Both the position numbers and the translations under genes were made by a program. A stretch of DNA of 64,000 nucleotides from a bacterium (GTDB taxonomy: Bacteria; Bacillota; Clostridia; Lachnospirales; Lachnospiraceae). The notes below the pieces were generated by a model. That model was not told the DNA's origin, ran no database searches, and was given only the letters and a program-made list of their open reading frames with translations. Positions 1 through 7,322 of this stretch are shown in pieces. The stretch covers positions 45,696 to 109,695 of the forward strand of contig JAQXMB010000085.1 of the NCBI GenBank assembly GCA_029012425.1, written 5' to 3'. The first letter of the stretch is position 1; each line of letters starts with the position of its first letter.

Positions 1-195
1 AATACGAAGCACCAAAAACAGCACCACAAGCGTAATCGACTGATCCAATTCCTTGCTCTTGCATACCTGGCCCTCTTTTCTGGCATCGTCTAATTTCTTT
101 TGCGTTGCCGGCTCTGTTTTCTCACCGCCGGGACCATCCTTTGCAAAGAACTGAAGATTGTAAATTAAAACCAAAGTTCCGCTAACCGGTTCCAT
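1..195 (-). CDS. flhB: FlhB, flagellar export gate/substrate-switch protein (N-terminus only, cut by window edge)
   Basis: Only the first 65 codons are inside the window, reading off the left edge. The visible protein has the FlhB hallmark after a short leader: a phenylalanine-alanine-lysine stretch, then GGEKTEPATQKKLDDARKEG, which is the conserved cytoplasmic N-terminal segment before the first membrane helix. The first hydrophobic residues of that helix are visible at the edge. FlhB forms the export gate with FliP, FliQ and FliR and switches secretion from rod/hook to filament substrates. The ATG at 193-195 overlaps the end of fliR, the usual fliR-flhB arrangement. The autocleavage NPTH motif lies outside the window and cannot be checked. 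Confidence 0.9.
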   Translation of the reverse strand, partial: MEPVSGTLVLIYNLQFFAKDGPGGEKTEPATQKKLDDARKEGQVCKSKELDQSITLVVLFLVLRI

Positions 196-970
196 ACATA
201 CCTCTTATCATCAACTGCATCATCGTCTTTATTTCACTGCCTATCAACTCTGCCATTCGCGGCAATAGTGAAATCGAAACAAAAAGCACAATATATCCGG
301 CCAAAACCTTTATCTGAATTCCAACCGCAAACATATTCATCTGCGGCGCAACCTTTGCCATAATACCAAGAATACAGTTCAGTGTCATCATGCATGCAAA
401 AACAGGAAGCATTAACCGGCAACCTAAAATCAGCATATCTGTCACATAGGTTAATGCATGCTCAACCATACGCCCCCAGTCAAACAACTGGGTATTCACC
501 GGAATCAGTTGAAAGGAATCCGCCAAAGCGCGAATAACATAATGATGCAGATTGGATGCCAACAAAAGCAATAAAACGACATAGTAATAGAAATTACCTG
601 TCGTAGATTCCTGCGTTCTTGTCATCGGATTGTATTCCTGCGCCATCGAAAGACCGATTTCCAAATCAATCATATGTCCGGCAAAGCCAACAATATAAGT
701 ACATACATTGGCTGACATACCAAGCACCAAACCGGTGATTGACTCTTTCAAAACAATGATGCCATACTCAAGCATTCCCGAATAAGTAACGGCAACTCGT
801 GGCATGGACGAAAACAGAAGCAGTGCCAGGAAGGCTGATAGACCTGTTTTCACCCGGTTCGGAACACCTGTCATTCCGAAAAACGGTGCAACCGCAACAA
901 AGCTTGCAACTCGCACCAATATCAGAACGAAATATTCAAATGAAATTAATGAAAATGTATACGCCATCAT
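182..970 (-). CDS. fliR: FliR, flagellar type III export apparatus membrane protein
   Basis: A 262-residue, strongly hydrophobic protein with about six predicted membrane segments; its length and position after fliQ match FliR. It is part of the FliPQR export channel in the centre of the MS ring. Segments recognisable from the family include the N-terminal VRVASFVAVAPFFG region and the central cytoplasmic stretch ending in the GLSMAQEYNP-like loop. The start overlaps the fliQ stop by one base (TGATG), indicating translational coupling. Two adjacent ATGs (970 and 967) are possible; I use the outer one. Nothing unusual was seen. Confidence 0.95.
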   Translation of the reverse strand: MMAYTFSLISFEYFVLILVRVASFVAVAPFFGMTGVPNRVKTGLSAFLALLLFSSMPRVAVTYSGMLEYGIIVLKESITGLVLGMSANVCTYIVGFAGHMIDLEIGLSMAQEYNPMTRTQESTTGNFYYYVVLLLLLASNLHHYVIRALADSFQLIPVNTQLFDWGRMVEHALTYVTDMLILGCRLMLPVFACMMTLNCILGIMAKVAPQMNMFAVGIQIKVLAGYIVLFVSISLLPRMAELIGSEIKTMMQLMIRGMYGTG

Positions 971-1239
971 CAGATATAAAGACTAAAGTCACTCCATAAA
1001 TCTGTCATATATGTTGTCATATTATTTAACATCCACGAGCCCAACAGCATCATAGTTACAAATACAGCAAGGATCTTCGGAACAAATGTCAGGGTTTGTT
1101 CCTGAATGGATGTGATTGTCTGAAAAATACTGATAATCAAACCAACAATCAGAGAAACAAGTAACACCGGTGCAGCTGTAAGAATAATGGTATAAATTGC
1201 CTCACGGGACACATCCATAATTACACCTTCTGTTAACAT
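970..1239 (-). CDS. fliQ: FliQ, flagellar type III export apparatus protein
   Basis: A small, 89-residue protein with two membrane helices separated by a short polar loop (IQEQTLTFVPKI is the typical FliQ loop). It assembles with FliP and FliR into the export gate. Length and placement between fliP and fliR are canonical. The first residues before MDVSREAIY are not conserved, so translation might begin at the internal ATG seven codons in. The gene sits 15 bp after fliP. Confidence 0.95.
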   Translation of the reverse strand: MLTEGVIMDVSREAIYTIILTAAPVLLVSLIVGLIISIFQTITSIQEQTLTFVPKILAVFVTMMLLGSWMLNNMTTYMTDLWSDFSLYI

Positions 1240-1254
1240 CCCACATCAACCTCC

Positions 1255-2112
1255 TCAATAAAATGTCTTGACCAAATTAACAATCACAAGATCCCAACCG
1301 TCAGCAAGAATAAACAACAGTATCTTAAACGGCATGGAAATTGTTGTCGGCGGCAGCATCATCATACCCATTGACATGAGAATTGATGCAACAACCATAT
1401 CTATTACGATAAATGGAATATAGATAAAAAATCCAATTGTAAAAGACTTGCGGAGCTCACTCGTGATAAAACTCGGGATCAGTACCGTTGTCGGAATGTC
1501 TTCATTCTCCTCATATGTAACACCTGCAATATCACAGAACAAATCAACATCCTTCCGCGATGTATGCTGATACATAAATTCACGAATCGGCGTAATAGCC
1601 TCCTCAAAAGCCTCTTCCTGCGTAATTGTACCTGCATCAAGCGGCTTAATTGCCTTCTCATTTATCTGGGTAATAACAGGTGACATGATCATTAATGTCA
1701 AAATCAGCGCCAATCCAACCAATACCTGATTTGGCGGCGTCGATTGCGTTCCAAGTGCTGCACGAACAAAATGCAGTACAACAATAATTCTTGTAAAAGA
1801 TGTCAGCATAATCAAAATTGACGGTGCCAACGAAAGAACTGTCAGTAACAGCAGAATACGAACGGTTGCAGACATTGTACCGTTCTCATTATTATAAATA
1901 ATGGAAAGACCATTGACTGCATCCTCTCTTGCATCGGTCGGCTGTCCATCCTGTGTCACAGACAGACCACCGATATCATTCAGACCATTGTTATCTATCG
2001 TTGTTGCATACACGCTTTTTCCGCAAAAAAAGATGAACAATGCCACAACCAAAACGATAACAGCAAATACAAAAGAAATACAACAATAGATTTTCTTTCC
2101 CTTACTCAACAT
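1255..2112 (-). CDS. fliP: FliP, flagellar export gate protein
   Basis: A 285-residue protein. The N-terminus carries a basic start, a hydrophobic segment (about residues 12-34) and a VYA-T junction, consistent with the cleavable signal peptide known for FliP. It then has the family core: LLTVLSLAPSILIMLTSFTR, the TPPNQVLVGLALILTLMIM stretch and the C-terminal TISMPFKILLFILADGWDL. FliP forms the pentameric part of the FliPQR channel that secretes flagellar subunits. It is followed by fliQ and preceded by fliO, which assists FliP assembly in other bacteria. Confidence 0.96.
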   Translation of the reverse strand: MLSKGKKIYCCISFVFAVIVLVVALFIFFCGKSVYATTIDNNGLNDIGGLSVTQDGQPTDAREDAVNGLSIIYNNENGTMSATVRILLLLTVLSLAPSILIMLTSFTRIIVVLHFVRAALGTQSTPPNQVLVGLALILTLMIMSPVITQINEKAIKPLDAGTITQEEAFEEAITPIREFMYQHTSRKDVDLFCDIAGVTYEENEDIPTTVLIPSFITSELRKSFTIGFFIYIPFIVIDMVVASILMSMGMMMLPPTTISMPFKILLFILADGWDLVIVNLVKTFY

Positions 2113-2136
2113 TTGTAAAACCTCAAATCTAAAGCA

Positions 2137-2520
2137 CTATTTTTTCGGAAGCCTGTCTTTTAGTTTATCAAAGATTTCCTGAAAGCTCTCCTTAGGTGAA
2201 CCATTCTGTATCCGGATTTCCTGAATCTCATCCAGTTCCTCCTTCGTCATGGTCGCAAGAAGCGTTGTCTGTTCTTTTCCGACAGCCACAACCAAATACT
2301 TCTCTTTCCCTGCACGAATAATCTGAATCGACTGATTGTTCGAAACACGAATTGCTTCAACAATCGAAAGGTTTCCCTGTGAAAGCTTTGTCTTTTGGTA
2401 TCCTGCAATCCAACGGGTCACATAATAGGTCAAAAGTAAAACAAAGACAAAAATCACAAGAACCGTAATCAATTCAATCATACTGTTAAGATAATGACTT
2501 GACGCTAGTGTAATCATCAT
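2137..2520 (-). CDS. fliO: FliO/FliZ-type flagellar biosynthesis protein
   Basis: A 127-residue protein with one membrane helix (about residues 14-37, rich in V, F and L). A cytoplasmic beta-rich domain follows, with the SIQIIRAGKEKYLVVAVGKEQTTLLA pattern characteristic of FliO. FliO is a scaffold for assembly of the FliP ring. Position between fliY and fliP supports the call. Two tandem start codons are present; the choice changes only one residue. FliO is poorly conserved, so the assignment rests on topology, this core pattern and context. Confidence 0.85.
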   Translation of the reverse strand: MMITLASSHYLNSMIELITVLVIFVFVLLLTYYVTRWIAGYQKTKLSQGNLSIVEAIRVSNNQSIQIIRAGKEKYLVVAVGKEQTTLLATMTKEELDEIQEIRIQNGSPKESFQEIFDKLKDRLPKK

Positions 2521-2523
2521 ACC

Positions 2524-3777
2524 TTACTTCACAATATCGGTAATTCGAACACCAAAGCTTTCTTCGATGACAACTACCTCTCCTTTTGCTACATACTTGC
2601 CGTTGACAAGAATATCAATGGGTTCACCCGCGATACGATTCAACTCAATAATTGTACCGGGTGCAAAATCCAAAATCTCGGAAATTGATTTTGATGTCCT
2701 TCCAAGCTCCACAGTAACCTCAAGCGGAACATCCATAATCAGGTCAATATTTTCCTTCGCAAATGTTGCTGCGAAATCACCTGAAAACGGTGTGAATTGT
2801 GCAGGCTGAACATTAACCGGCTGTTGAAATGCCATCGGGTTCATCATCTGCGGGTTCATCATCTGTGGATTCATCATCTGCGGGTTCATCATCTGCGGAT
2901 TCATCATCTGCGGATTCATCATCTGTGGATTCATCATCTGCGGATTCACCATTCCGCTCATATCCATAGATGCATTTTCTGTACCCATCATCTGTGGTGC
3001 CGATGCCGGAGCCGCCTGATTTACGGGTGCAGCATTATGTGCCATGGTACTTGCATCTGCCAGACCAAGTTTTGCTTCATCCGCATCCATCTCCATATTT
3101 TTCGCAATGGAAGAACACATATCCCGCGCAAATGAGAATGGATACAACTGCATAATCTCACTGTCCACAAGATCTCCGATTTCCATTTTAAATGAAATCT
3201 TTACGAAAGAACCAACAAGGAATTCATCAATTTTTCTCTCATCGATTCCTTCATGTAAATCAATCAAATCCGCAACCGGAGGACTGATATCAATTGTCTT
3301 ACTCAGCATCGATGAAAGCGAAGTTGCAGAACTACCCATCATCTGATTCATCGCCTCGCTGATCGCGCTCAAATGAAGGTCACCCAGTTCTCCATCTGTC
3401 TTTGTTCCGTCTCCGCCCATCATAAGATCCGTAATGATCTTTACATCATTTTCTTTTAAAACGAGAATATTACTACCGTCGAGGCCCACTGTATATGCAA
3501 TACGAATAAACACACAAGGCCGTTCATAATTTCGGACGATATCCTCCCATGTCGCAATCGAAACAACCGGCGTAGAAATCTCAACTTTACGATTGACAAG
3601 TGAAAACAATGTCGTCGCAGCGGTACCCATACTGATATTGGCAATTTCACCGATTGCATCCTTTTCCTGTTCCGTCAAGGTTTCTGCCATTGCGGTTTGT
3701 TTTGGAGCGCTTGCAATTTCTGCCCCGCCACCATTTAGCAATGCATTAATTTCCTCTTGTGATAATGCTCCATCCAT
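2524..3777 (-). CDS. fliY: FliY, flagellar motor switch phosphatase (CheC-like domain plus FliN/SpoA domain)
   Basis: A 417-residue protein. It opens with an ALSQEEINALLNGG segment like that of FliM, which binds CheY-P. A CheC/CheX-type phosphatase domain spans about residues 35-225 and contains two conserved helices (EIANISMGTAA and EAMNQMMGSSA). A low-complexity linker rich in Met, Asn, Pro and Gln lies at about residues 270-320. The C-terminal SpoA/FliN domain is at about 335-417. In Bacillus FliY hydrolyses CheY-P at the motor switch and supplies the FliN C-ring function. The linker holds seven tandem NPQMM pentapeptides, recorded as a separate repeat. The start overlaps the fliM stop. 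Confidence 0.95.
   Translation of the reverse strand: MDGALSQEEINALLNGGGAEIASAPKQTAMAETLTEQEKDAIGEIANISMGTAATTLFSLVNRKVEISTPVVSIATWEDIVRNYERPCVFIRIAYTVGLDGSNILVLKENDVKIITDLMMGGDGTKTDGELGDLHLSAISEAMNQMMGSSATSLSSMLSKTIDISPPVADLIDLHEGIDERKIDEFLVGSFVKISFKMEIGDLVDSEIMQLYPFSFARDMCSSIAKNMEMDADEAKLGLADASTMAHNAAPVNQAAPASAPQMMGTENASMDMSGMVNPQMMNPQMMNPQMMNPQMMNPQMMNPQMMNPQMMNPMAFQQPVNVQPAQFTPFSGDFAATFAKENIDLIMDVPLEVTVELGRTSKSISEILDFAPGTIIELNRIAGEPIDILVNGKYVAKGEVVVIEESFGVRITDIVK
2838..2946 (-). repeat. 15-bp tandem repeat, 7 copies, encoding (NPQMM)n in the FliY linker
   Basis: Seven successive 15-bp units read TTCATCATCTG followed by a variable CGGG, CGGA or TGGA on the plus strand. Units differ only at one or two silent positions. 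Because the unit is a multiple of three, gain or loss of copies keeps frame and only changes the length of the linker between the CheC-like and FliN-like domains. The near identity of the units suggests recent slippage expansion. Confidence 0.9.
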
Positions 3778-4760
3778 TAATCTTGTTCCTCTCTGATTAC
3801 TGATGTTACACGCACTGCATATTCCTCACCGGATGAACCGGGCAGTGCCTTAAACTTTCTTATATTACCAACATAAACATCCAGTTCCTGATCTACTTTC
3901 GTTCCGAGTCGAATAATGTCACCCGGCTGCAGCCCGATAAAATCAGAAACCGAAATCAAGCTCTTTCCAAGTACTGCTTTGACCGGCATCGGAGCATGTT
4001 CAATCAGCACTTCAATCGCATCATTATAGGATTGTTCATCCTTAACCTGCATATTTGAATACCAGAACTTCGTATTTAGTTTATCCATTACCGACTCTAA
4101 TGTGATAAAGGGCAAACAAATATTCATCAGTCCTTCGGCATCACCAATCTTCATATTGATTGTGACAATAGCAATCATTTCTCCCGGAGAAATCACCTGC
4201 GCAAACTGTGAATTTGTCTCAATTCTTTGGAGTCTTGGATGTATTTCCGTAACATTCTCCCACGGCTCACGCAAAAGATTGACACAGACATTCATAATTC
4301 GCTCGATAATAAGCATCTCTATTTCCGAGAAATCTCGAACTTTCTCAAGGGGAAGACCGGCTCCGCCAAGCATACGGTCAACAATCGCATATCCCAATGA
4401 AGATGCCATCTCCATCAAAATATCACCTCGAAGCGGTGCAAAATCAATAACTCCAAGTAATACCGGATTTGATAGTGCATTGGAAAACTCGGAGTATGTA
4501 ACTGCTTCCGAGTTCATCACCTCAACCTGTATATTCTTACGCAAGTATACAGGAAGATTCGTTGAAAGCAGTCGTCCATAATGTTCGAAAATAATCTCCA
4601 GTGTACGAAGGTGTTCCTTAGAAAACTTGGACGGGCGGGCAAAATCGTAATTTTTTACCTGTTTGTCACCACTATCTTTAATATCATCGGCATCAATTTC
4701 TCCGCTGCTCAGCTGTTGCAGCAACGAGTCAATCTCGCCCTGTGACAATACGTCACCCAT
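3777..4760 (-). CDS. fliM: FliM, flagellar motor switch protein
   Basis: A 327-residue protein of normal FliM length. The N-terminal VLSQGEIDSLLQQL peptide (about residues 4-17) is the CheY-P binding motif. The middle CheC-like domain (about 45-235) includes the conserved torque-ring residues around GGAGLPLEKVRDFSEIE. The C-terminal SpoA domain (about 250-320) interacts with FliY/FliN. FliM forms the C-ring wall and receives the chemotaxis signal. It overlaps fliY by one base, so the two switch proteins are translationally coupled. Confidence 0.97.
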   Translation of the reverse strand: MGDVLSQGEIDSLLQQLSSGEIDADDIKDSGDKQVKNYDFARPSKFSKEHLRTLEIIFEHYGRLLSTNLPVYLRKNIQVEVMNSEAVTYSEFSNALSNPVLLGVIDFAPLRGDILMEMASSLGYAIVDRMLGGAGLPLEKVRDFSEIEMLIIERIMNVCVNLLREPWENVTEIHPRLQRIETNSQFAQVISPGEMIAIVTINMKIGDAEGLMNICLPFITLESVMDKLNTKFWYSNMQVKDEQSYNDAIEVLIEHAPMPVKAVLGKSLISVSDFIGLQPGDIIRLGTKVDQELDVYVGNIRKFKALPGSSGEEYAVRVTSVIREEQD

Positions 4761-4796
4761 ACACCCTCACCACCTTTTTTTCAAAACTTAATTTTC

Positions 4797-5309
4797 TTAA
4801 TCGCAAGTCATCTGCGGGAAGCTTACCCCGATAATAAAACTGGAATCAAACAGTCCCTGGAGCTTCTCTAATATCTCCTTTTGGGCTGCCTCCGGGCTGT
4901 TTTTAAATTCTTCCTTCGTATACTTACAAATGACATCATTCGTAATACCCCGGATTAAATTCTGTTGAGCCTCTAATACAGGGCGTTTTTTCTCATAGTC
5001 TTCATTTTTCTTATCCATGGACACTGTGACATTTACGATTGCATAATGCTCGGAACCATCCTCACTATCCTTCAGATTGATCGTAAGAGAATCTGCGAGT
5101 GTAAAACTATCAATATCTTCGATCTTGACATTTGACAGATTTGCATTCCGTCCGCTTGCAAGTTCAAGATTAAGTGCTGTGCATATCTCGTCAATCAATG
5201 CATTGCTCTTTTTTGCAGACGGAACAATGCTAATCATTGTGATTGCTGTCAAAACCAGATTCACTACAAGCAGCGCTAATATGAGTACTGACATCAAATT
5301 TTTCTTCAT
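4797..5309 (-). CDS. fliL: FliL, flagellar stator-associated protein
   Basis: A FliL-type protein of about 170 residues: a short cytoplasmic start (MKKN), one membrane helix rich in L, V and A (about residues 5-28) and a periplasmic-side domain. FliL rings surround and stabilise the MotAB stator. I chose the ATG at 5309 because an AAAGGA ribosome-binding site lies 11 bases before it. The longer reading to 5339 needs a TTG start that abuts the motB stop. It sits between motB and fliM, a common order. Sequence conservation in FliL is weak, so topology and context carry weight. Confidence 0.85.
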   Translation of the reverse strand: MKKNLMSVLILALLVVNLVLTAITMISIVPSAKKSNALIDEICTALNLELASGRNANLSNVKIEDIDSFTLADSLTINLKDSEDGSEHYAIVNVTVSMDKKNEDYEKKRPVLEAQQNLIRGITNDVICKYTKEEFKNSPEAAQKEILEKLQGLFDSSFIIGVSFPQMTCD

Positions 5310-5340
5310 AACACAACTTTTCCTTTCTCTTTTCGCCAAA

Positions 5341-6294
5341 TCAATCCTTCGAATTATAGGAATTATAAATCTTTATCACCACTCGTCGATTCAGCGCACG
5401 CCCCTCGGCTGTCGAATTATCAGCTATCGGAACATAATCGCCGCGGCCGGACGACTTAATTCGTCCCGGCTGAAGTGTCGTTTTCTCGCGAAGATAGTCC
5501 GCTACGGTCAGTGCACGGTACATTGACAACACATTATTATCTGCAAAACGATCGCTGTGTATCGGTACATTATCGGTATGGCCTTCCACCTCAATAATAT
5601 GTTCATCATAATAATTCAAAATGGAAGCCACCTTATCAACCAACGGGTATGCACTTTCCCTTAACTGCTCGGAGCCGGAATCAAAAAGCACCGCTCCGTT
5701 TAATGTTAAAATGACATACTGTGCATTAAAGTTCACATCAACCTGATCCTGAAGTCCATATTTGCCAAGCTGTTCATCCATCTCTTCTGCAATGGATTCA
5801 GAATTGGCAAGCGCCTGTTTGGTATACTGCTCCTCAAGCTCCTGTTGTGACAATTCCTGTCCGGTCTGGGCATCCATCGGCCCTTCATCATCCTGTTCTG
5901 CACGACCCGGCTGTTCGCCATTCATTTCCGGACTCTGACTCTCAAATCCTTCATCTTTCAGATTATCGCTTGCTTCACTGTGAAATCCTTCCTGTGAAAA
6001 CTCACCACTGCCGCTGGTGTTGGCATCAGGATTGTAAAACCGGTCAAAGTATTGCAGCTGATTGATGCCGGCAGATACCATTTCTCCTTCACCAATCGAT
6101 GAACCGCCACCCTGAAGCACACTAAAATGCGACTGGAGTGAAGCAATCACCACTTGGAACTTTTCCGCATCAACTGTTGACATAGAAAACAGCAACACAA
6201 AAAAACACAACAGCAGATTCATCAAATCGCTGAAAGTGGCCATCCATGCGGGCGAACCTTTCGGCGGGTCTTCTTGCTTCCTTTTTTTTGCCAC
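5341..6294 (-). CDS. motB: MotB, flagellar stator protein with OmpA-like peptidoglycan-binding domain
   Basis: A 317-residue protein. The N-terminal membrane helix (about residues 15-38) contains the essential proton-carrying aspartate in WMATFSDLMNLLL (Asp23). A long acidic, Gln-rich, low-complexity linker covers about 85-170. The C-terminal OmpA-type domain has VEGHTDNVPI and the ALNRRVVIKIY end. MotB anchors the stator to peptidoglycan and couples ion flow to rotation with MotA. The start overlaps the motA stop. The linker is longer than in many MotB proteins. Confidence 0.96.
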   Translation of the reverse strand: MAKKRKQEDPPKGSPAWMATFSDLMNLLLCFFVLLFSMSTVDAEKFQVVIASLQSHFSVLQGGGSSIGEGEMVSAGINQLQYFDRFYNPDANTSGSGEFSQEGFHSEASDNLKDEGFESQSPEMNGEQPGRAEQDDEGPMDAQTGQELSQQELEEQYTKQALANSESIAEEMDEQLGKYGLQDQVDVNFNAQYVILTLNGAVLFDSGSEQLRESAYPLVDKVASILNYYDEHIIEVEGHTDNVPIHSDRFADNNVLSMYRALTVADYLREKTTLQPGRIKSSGRGDYVPIADNSTAEGRALNRRVVIKIYNSYNSKD

Positions 6295-7097
6295 TATTCT
6301 TCACCTCCGCCGTTATCGCCATATAAACTCTCACGCATGGTAGGAGCAAGGAAGGTCTTAAGCTTTTCTTCGATTACATGAGGATTTTCTCCTGCCTGAA
6401 TCGACAAAAGTCCCTCCACAATGACCTGTTTAATAACCATCTCGTTATCATGATTCACCTTCAGCTTGCTGGCGGTCGGATTACAGAGCCAGTTCGCAAT
6501 CAGAGAACCGTACAGCGTTGTCAGCAAAGCAACCGCCATGTTCGGTCCGATGGTCGAAGGGTCATCCAGATTCTTCAACATATTTACGAGTCCGATCAGC
6601 GTACCGATCATTCCCCATGCAGGACCTAATTCTGCCCACTTTTCCCAGAATCCGATAACTTTTTTATGTCGATCCTCGATACACATCAAATCCGTCTCCA
6701 GAATACCTCGTACCAGTTCCGGATCTGTACCGTCTACAACGAGCATAATTCCTTTTTTCAGAAAGGAATCCTCTATGTCGGCAGCCGCTTCCTCAAGCGC
6801 CAATAAGCCCTCTTTACGGGCTACATTTGAAAGATTTATGATATTTGTAATCATTTCTGTCGGATGGAATCCGGGGTCCTTTAATGTCAATGCAATTCCC
6901 TTGAATCCGGTTGCCAGGTCCGTAATTTTGTTACATGCAATTACACCTGCAACGGAACCGCCGATTGTGATAATAACCGACGGCAAATCTCCAAAATTCG
7001 GAAGTGCTGCAAATCCGAGCTCACCGGTTACAATACCGAAAACAACCATTACAAGACCTAAAATAAGACCAATCAGAGACGCTATATCCAATTTCAA
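6294..7097 (-). CDS. motA: MotA, flagellar stator ion-channel protein
   Basis: A 267-residue protein with four membrane helices, two at the N-terminus and two after the cytoplasmic domain. The conserved PAWGMIGTLIGLVNML segment (residues 160-180) carries the key prolines that line the ion path with MotB. The cytoplasmic loop bears the charged residues that contact FliG. It heads motA-motB. The 225-bp gap after flgE contains a promoter-like sequence and two inverted repeats, so stator genes may be expressed partly independently of the hook genes. Confidence 0.97.
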   Translation of the reverse strand: MKLDIASLIGLILGLVMVVFGIVTGELGFAALPNFGDLPSVIITIGGSVAGVIACNKITDLATGFKGIALTLKDPGFHPTEMITNIINLSNVARKEGLLALEEAAADIEDSFLKKGIMLVVDGTDPELVRGILETDLMCIEDRHKKVIGFWEKWAELGPAWGMIGTLIGLVNMLKNLDDPSTIGPNMAVALLTTLYGSLIANWLCNPTASKLKVNHDNEMVIKQVIVEGLLSIQAGENPHVIEEKLKTFLAPTMRESLYGDNGGGEE

Positions 7098-7187
7098 TCA
7101 CCTGCCACTTTTCTTATAATCAAAATCAGTAAATCCAGATAAAGTACGCTTAATTTTAAGTGTAACTAATTTTGCTTTTTTTGTCCA

Positions 7188-7211
7188 CATTTTTGTCGGT
7201 CGACAAAAATG
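7188..7211. promoter_or_regulatory. Perfect 11-bp inverted repeat upstream of motA
   Basis: CATTTTTGTCG and its exact complement CGACAAAAATG are separated by two bases. The site lies about 90 bp upstream of the motA start, in the presumed motA leader. It is followed by a short T/C stretch rather than a clear U-tract, so it looks more like a dimeric-protein operator or a leader hairpin than a terminator. No regulator is identified. Confidence 0.5.
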
Positions 7212-7257
7212 GAAAAAATCGGCACCAATTAAGTCGAATCTCCACCTAATCATGCCG

Positions 7258-7266
7258 ATTATACCA
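7258..7266 (-). promoter_or_regulatory. Extended -10 sigma-A-like promoter for motA-motB and downstream genes
   Basis: The minus strand reads TGGTATAAT, a perfect -10 with the extended TG motif. The -35 position 17 bp upstream is poor (TTCCAT), which extended -10 promoters tolerate. It would start transcription near 7251, leaving a leader of roughly 150 bases that includes the inverted repeat at 7188-7211. Sequence match only. Confidence 0.45.
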
Positions 7267-7304
7267 TATATTGGGGAACAATGGAAGTATGTCCCCCAAT
7301 ATAT
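7266..7304 (-). other. 15-bp stem-loop between flgE and motA
   Basis: The arms ATATATTGGGGAACA and TGTCCCCCAATATAT pair over 15 positions with a 9-base loop. The single A/C mismatch on the plus strand becomes a G-U wobble in the minus-strand RNA, so the structure fits the transcript that carries flgE. No U-tract follows the stem, so it is not a standard terminator. It could protect or process the 3' end of the flgE message. Confidence 0.55.
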
Positions 7305-7322
7305 CCTAAAAAAATATCAATT

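Noticed and set aside
2838..2946. Short direct repeats that could suggest a CRISPR array
   Set aside because: Units are 15 bp, contiguous, without spacers, and in frame inside fliY.
2797..3135. Plus-strand open frame with many His-His-Leu repeats
   Set aside because: It is the antisense reading of the NPQMM repeat in fliY; the fliY frame has clear CheC and FliN domains.
7201..7262. GCCGAT sequences on both strands that resemble a sigma-D (SigD/FliA) -10
   Set aside because: No TAAA-like -35 lies 15 bp upstream on either strand.
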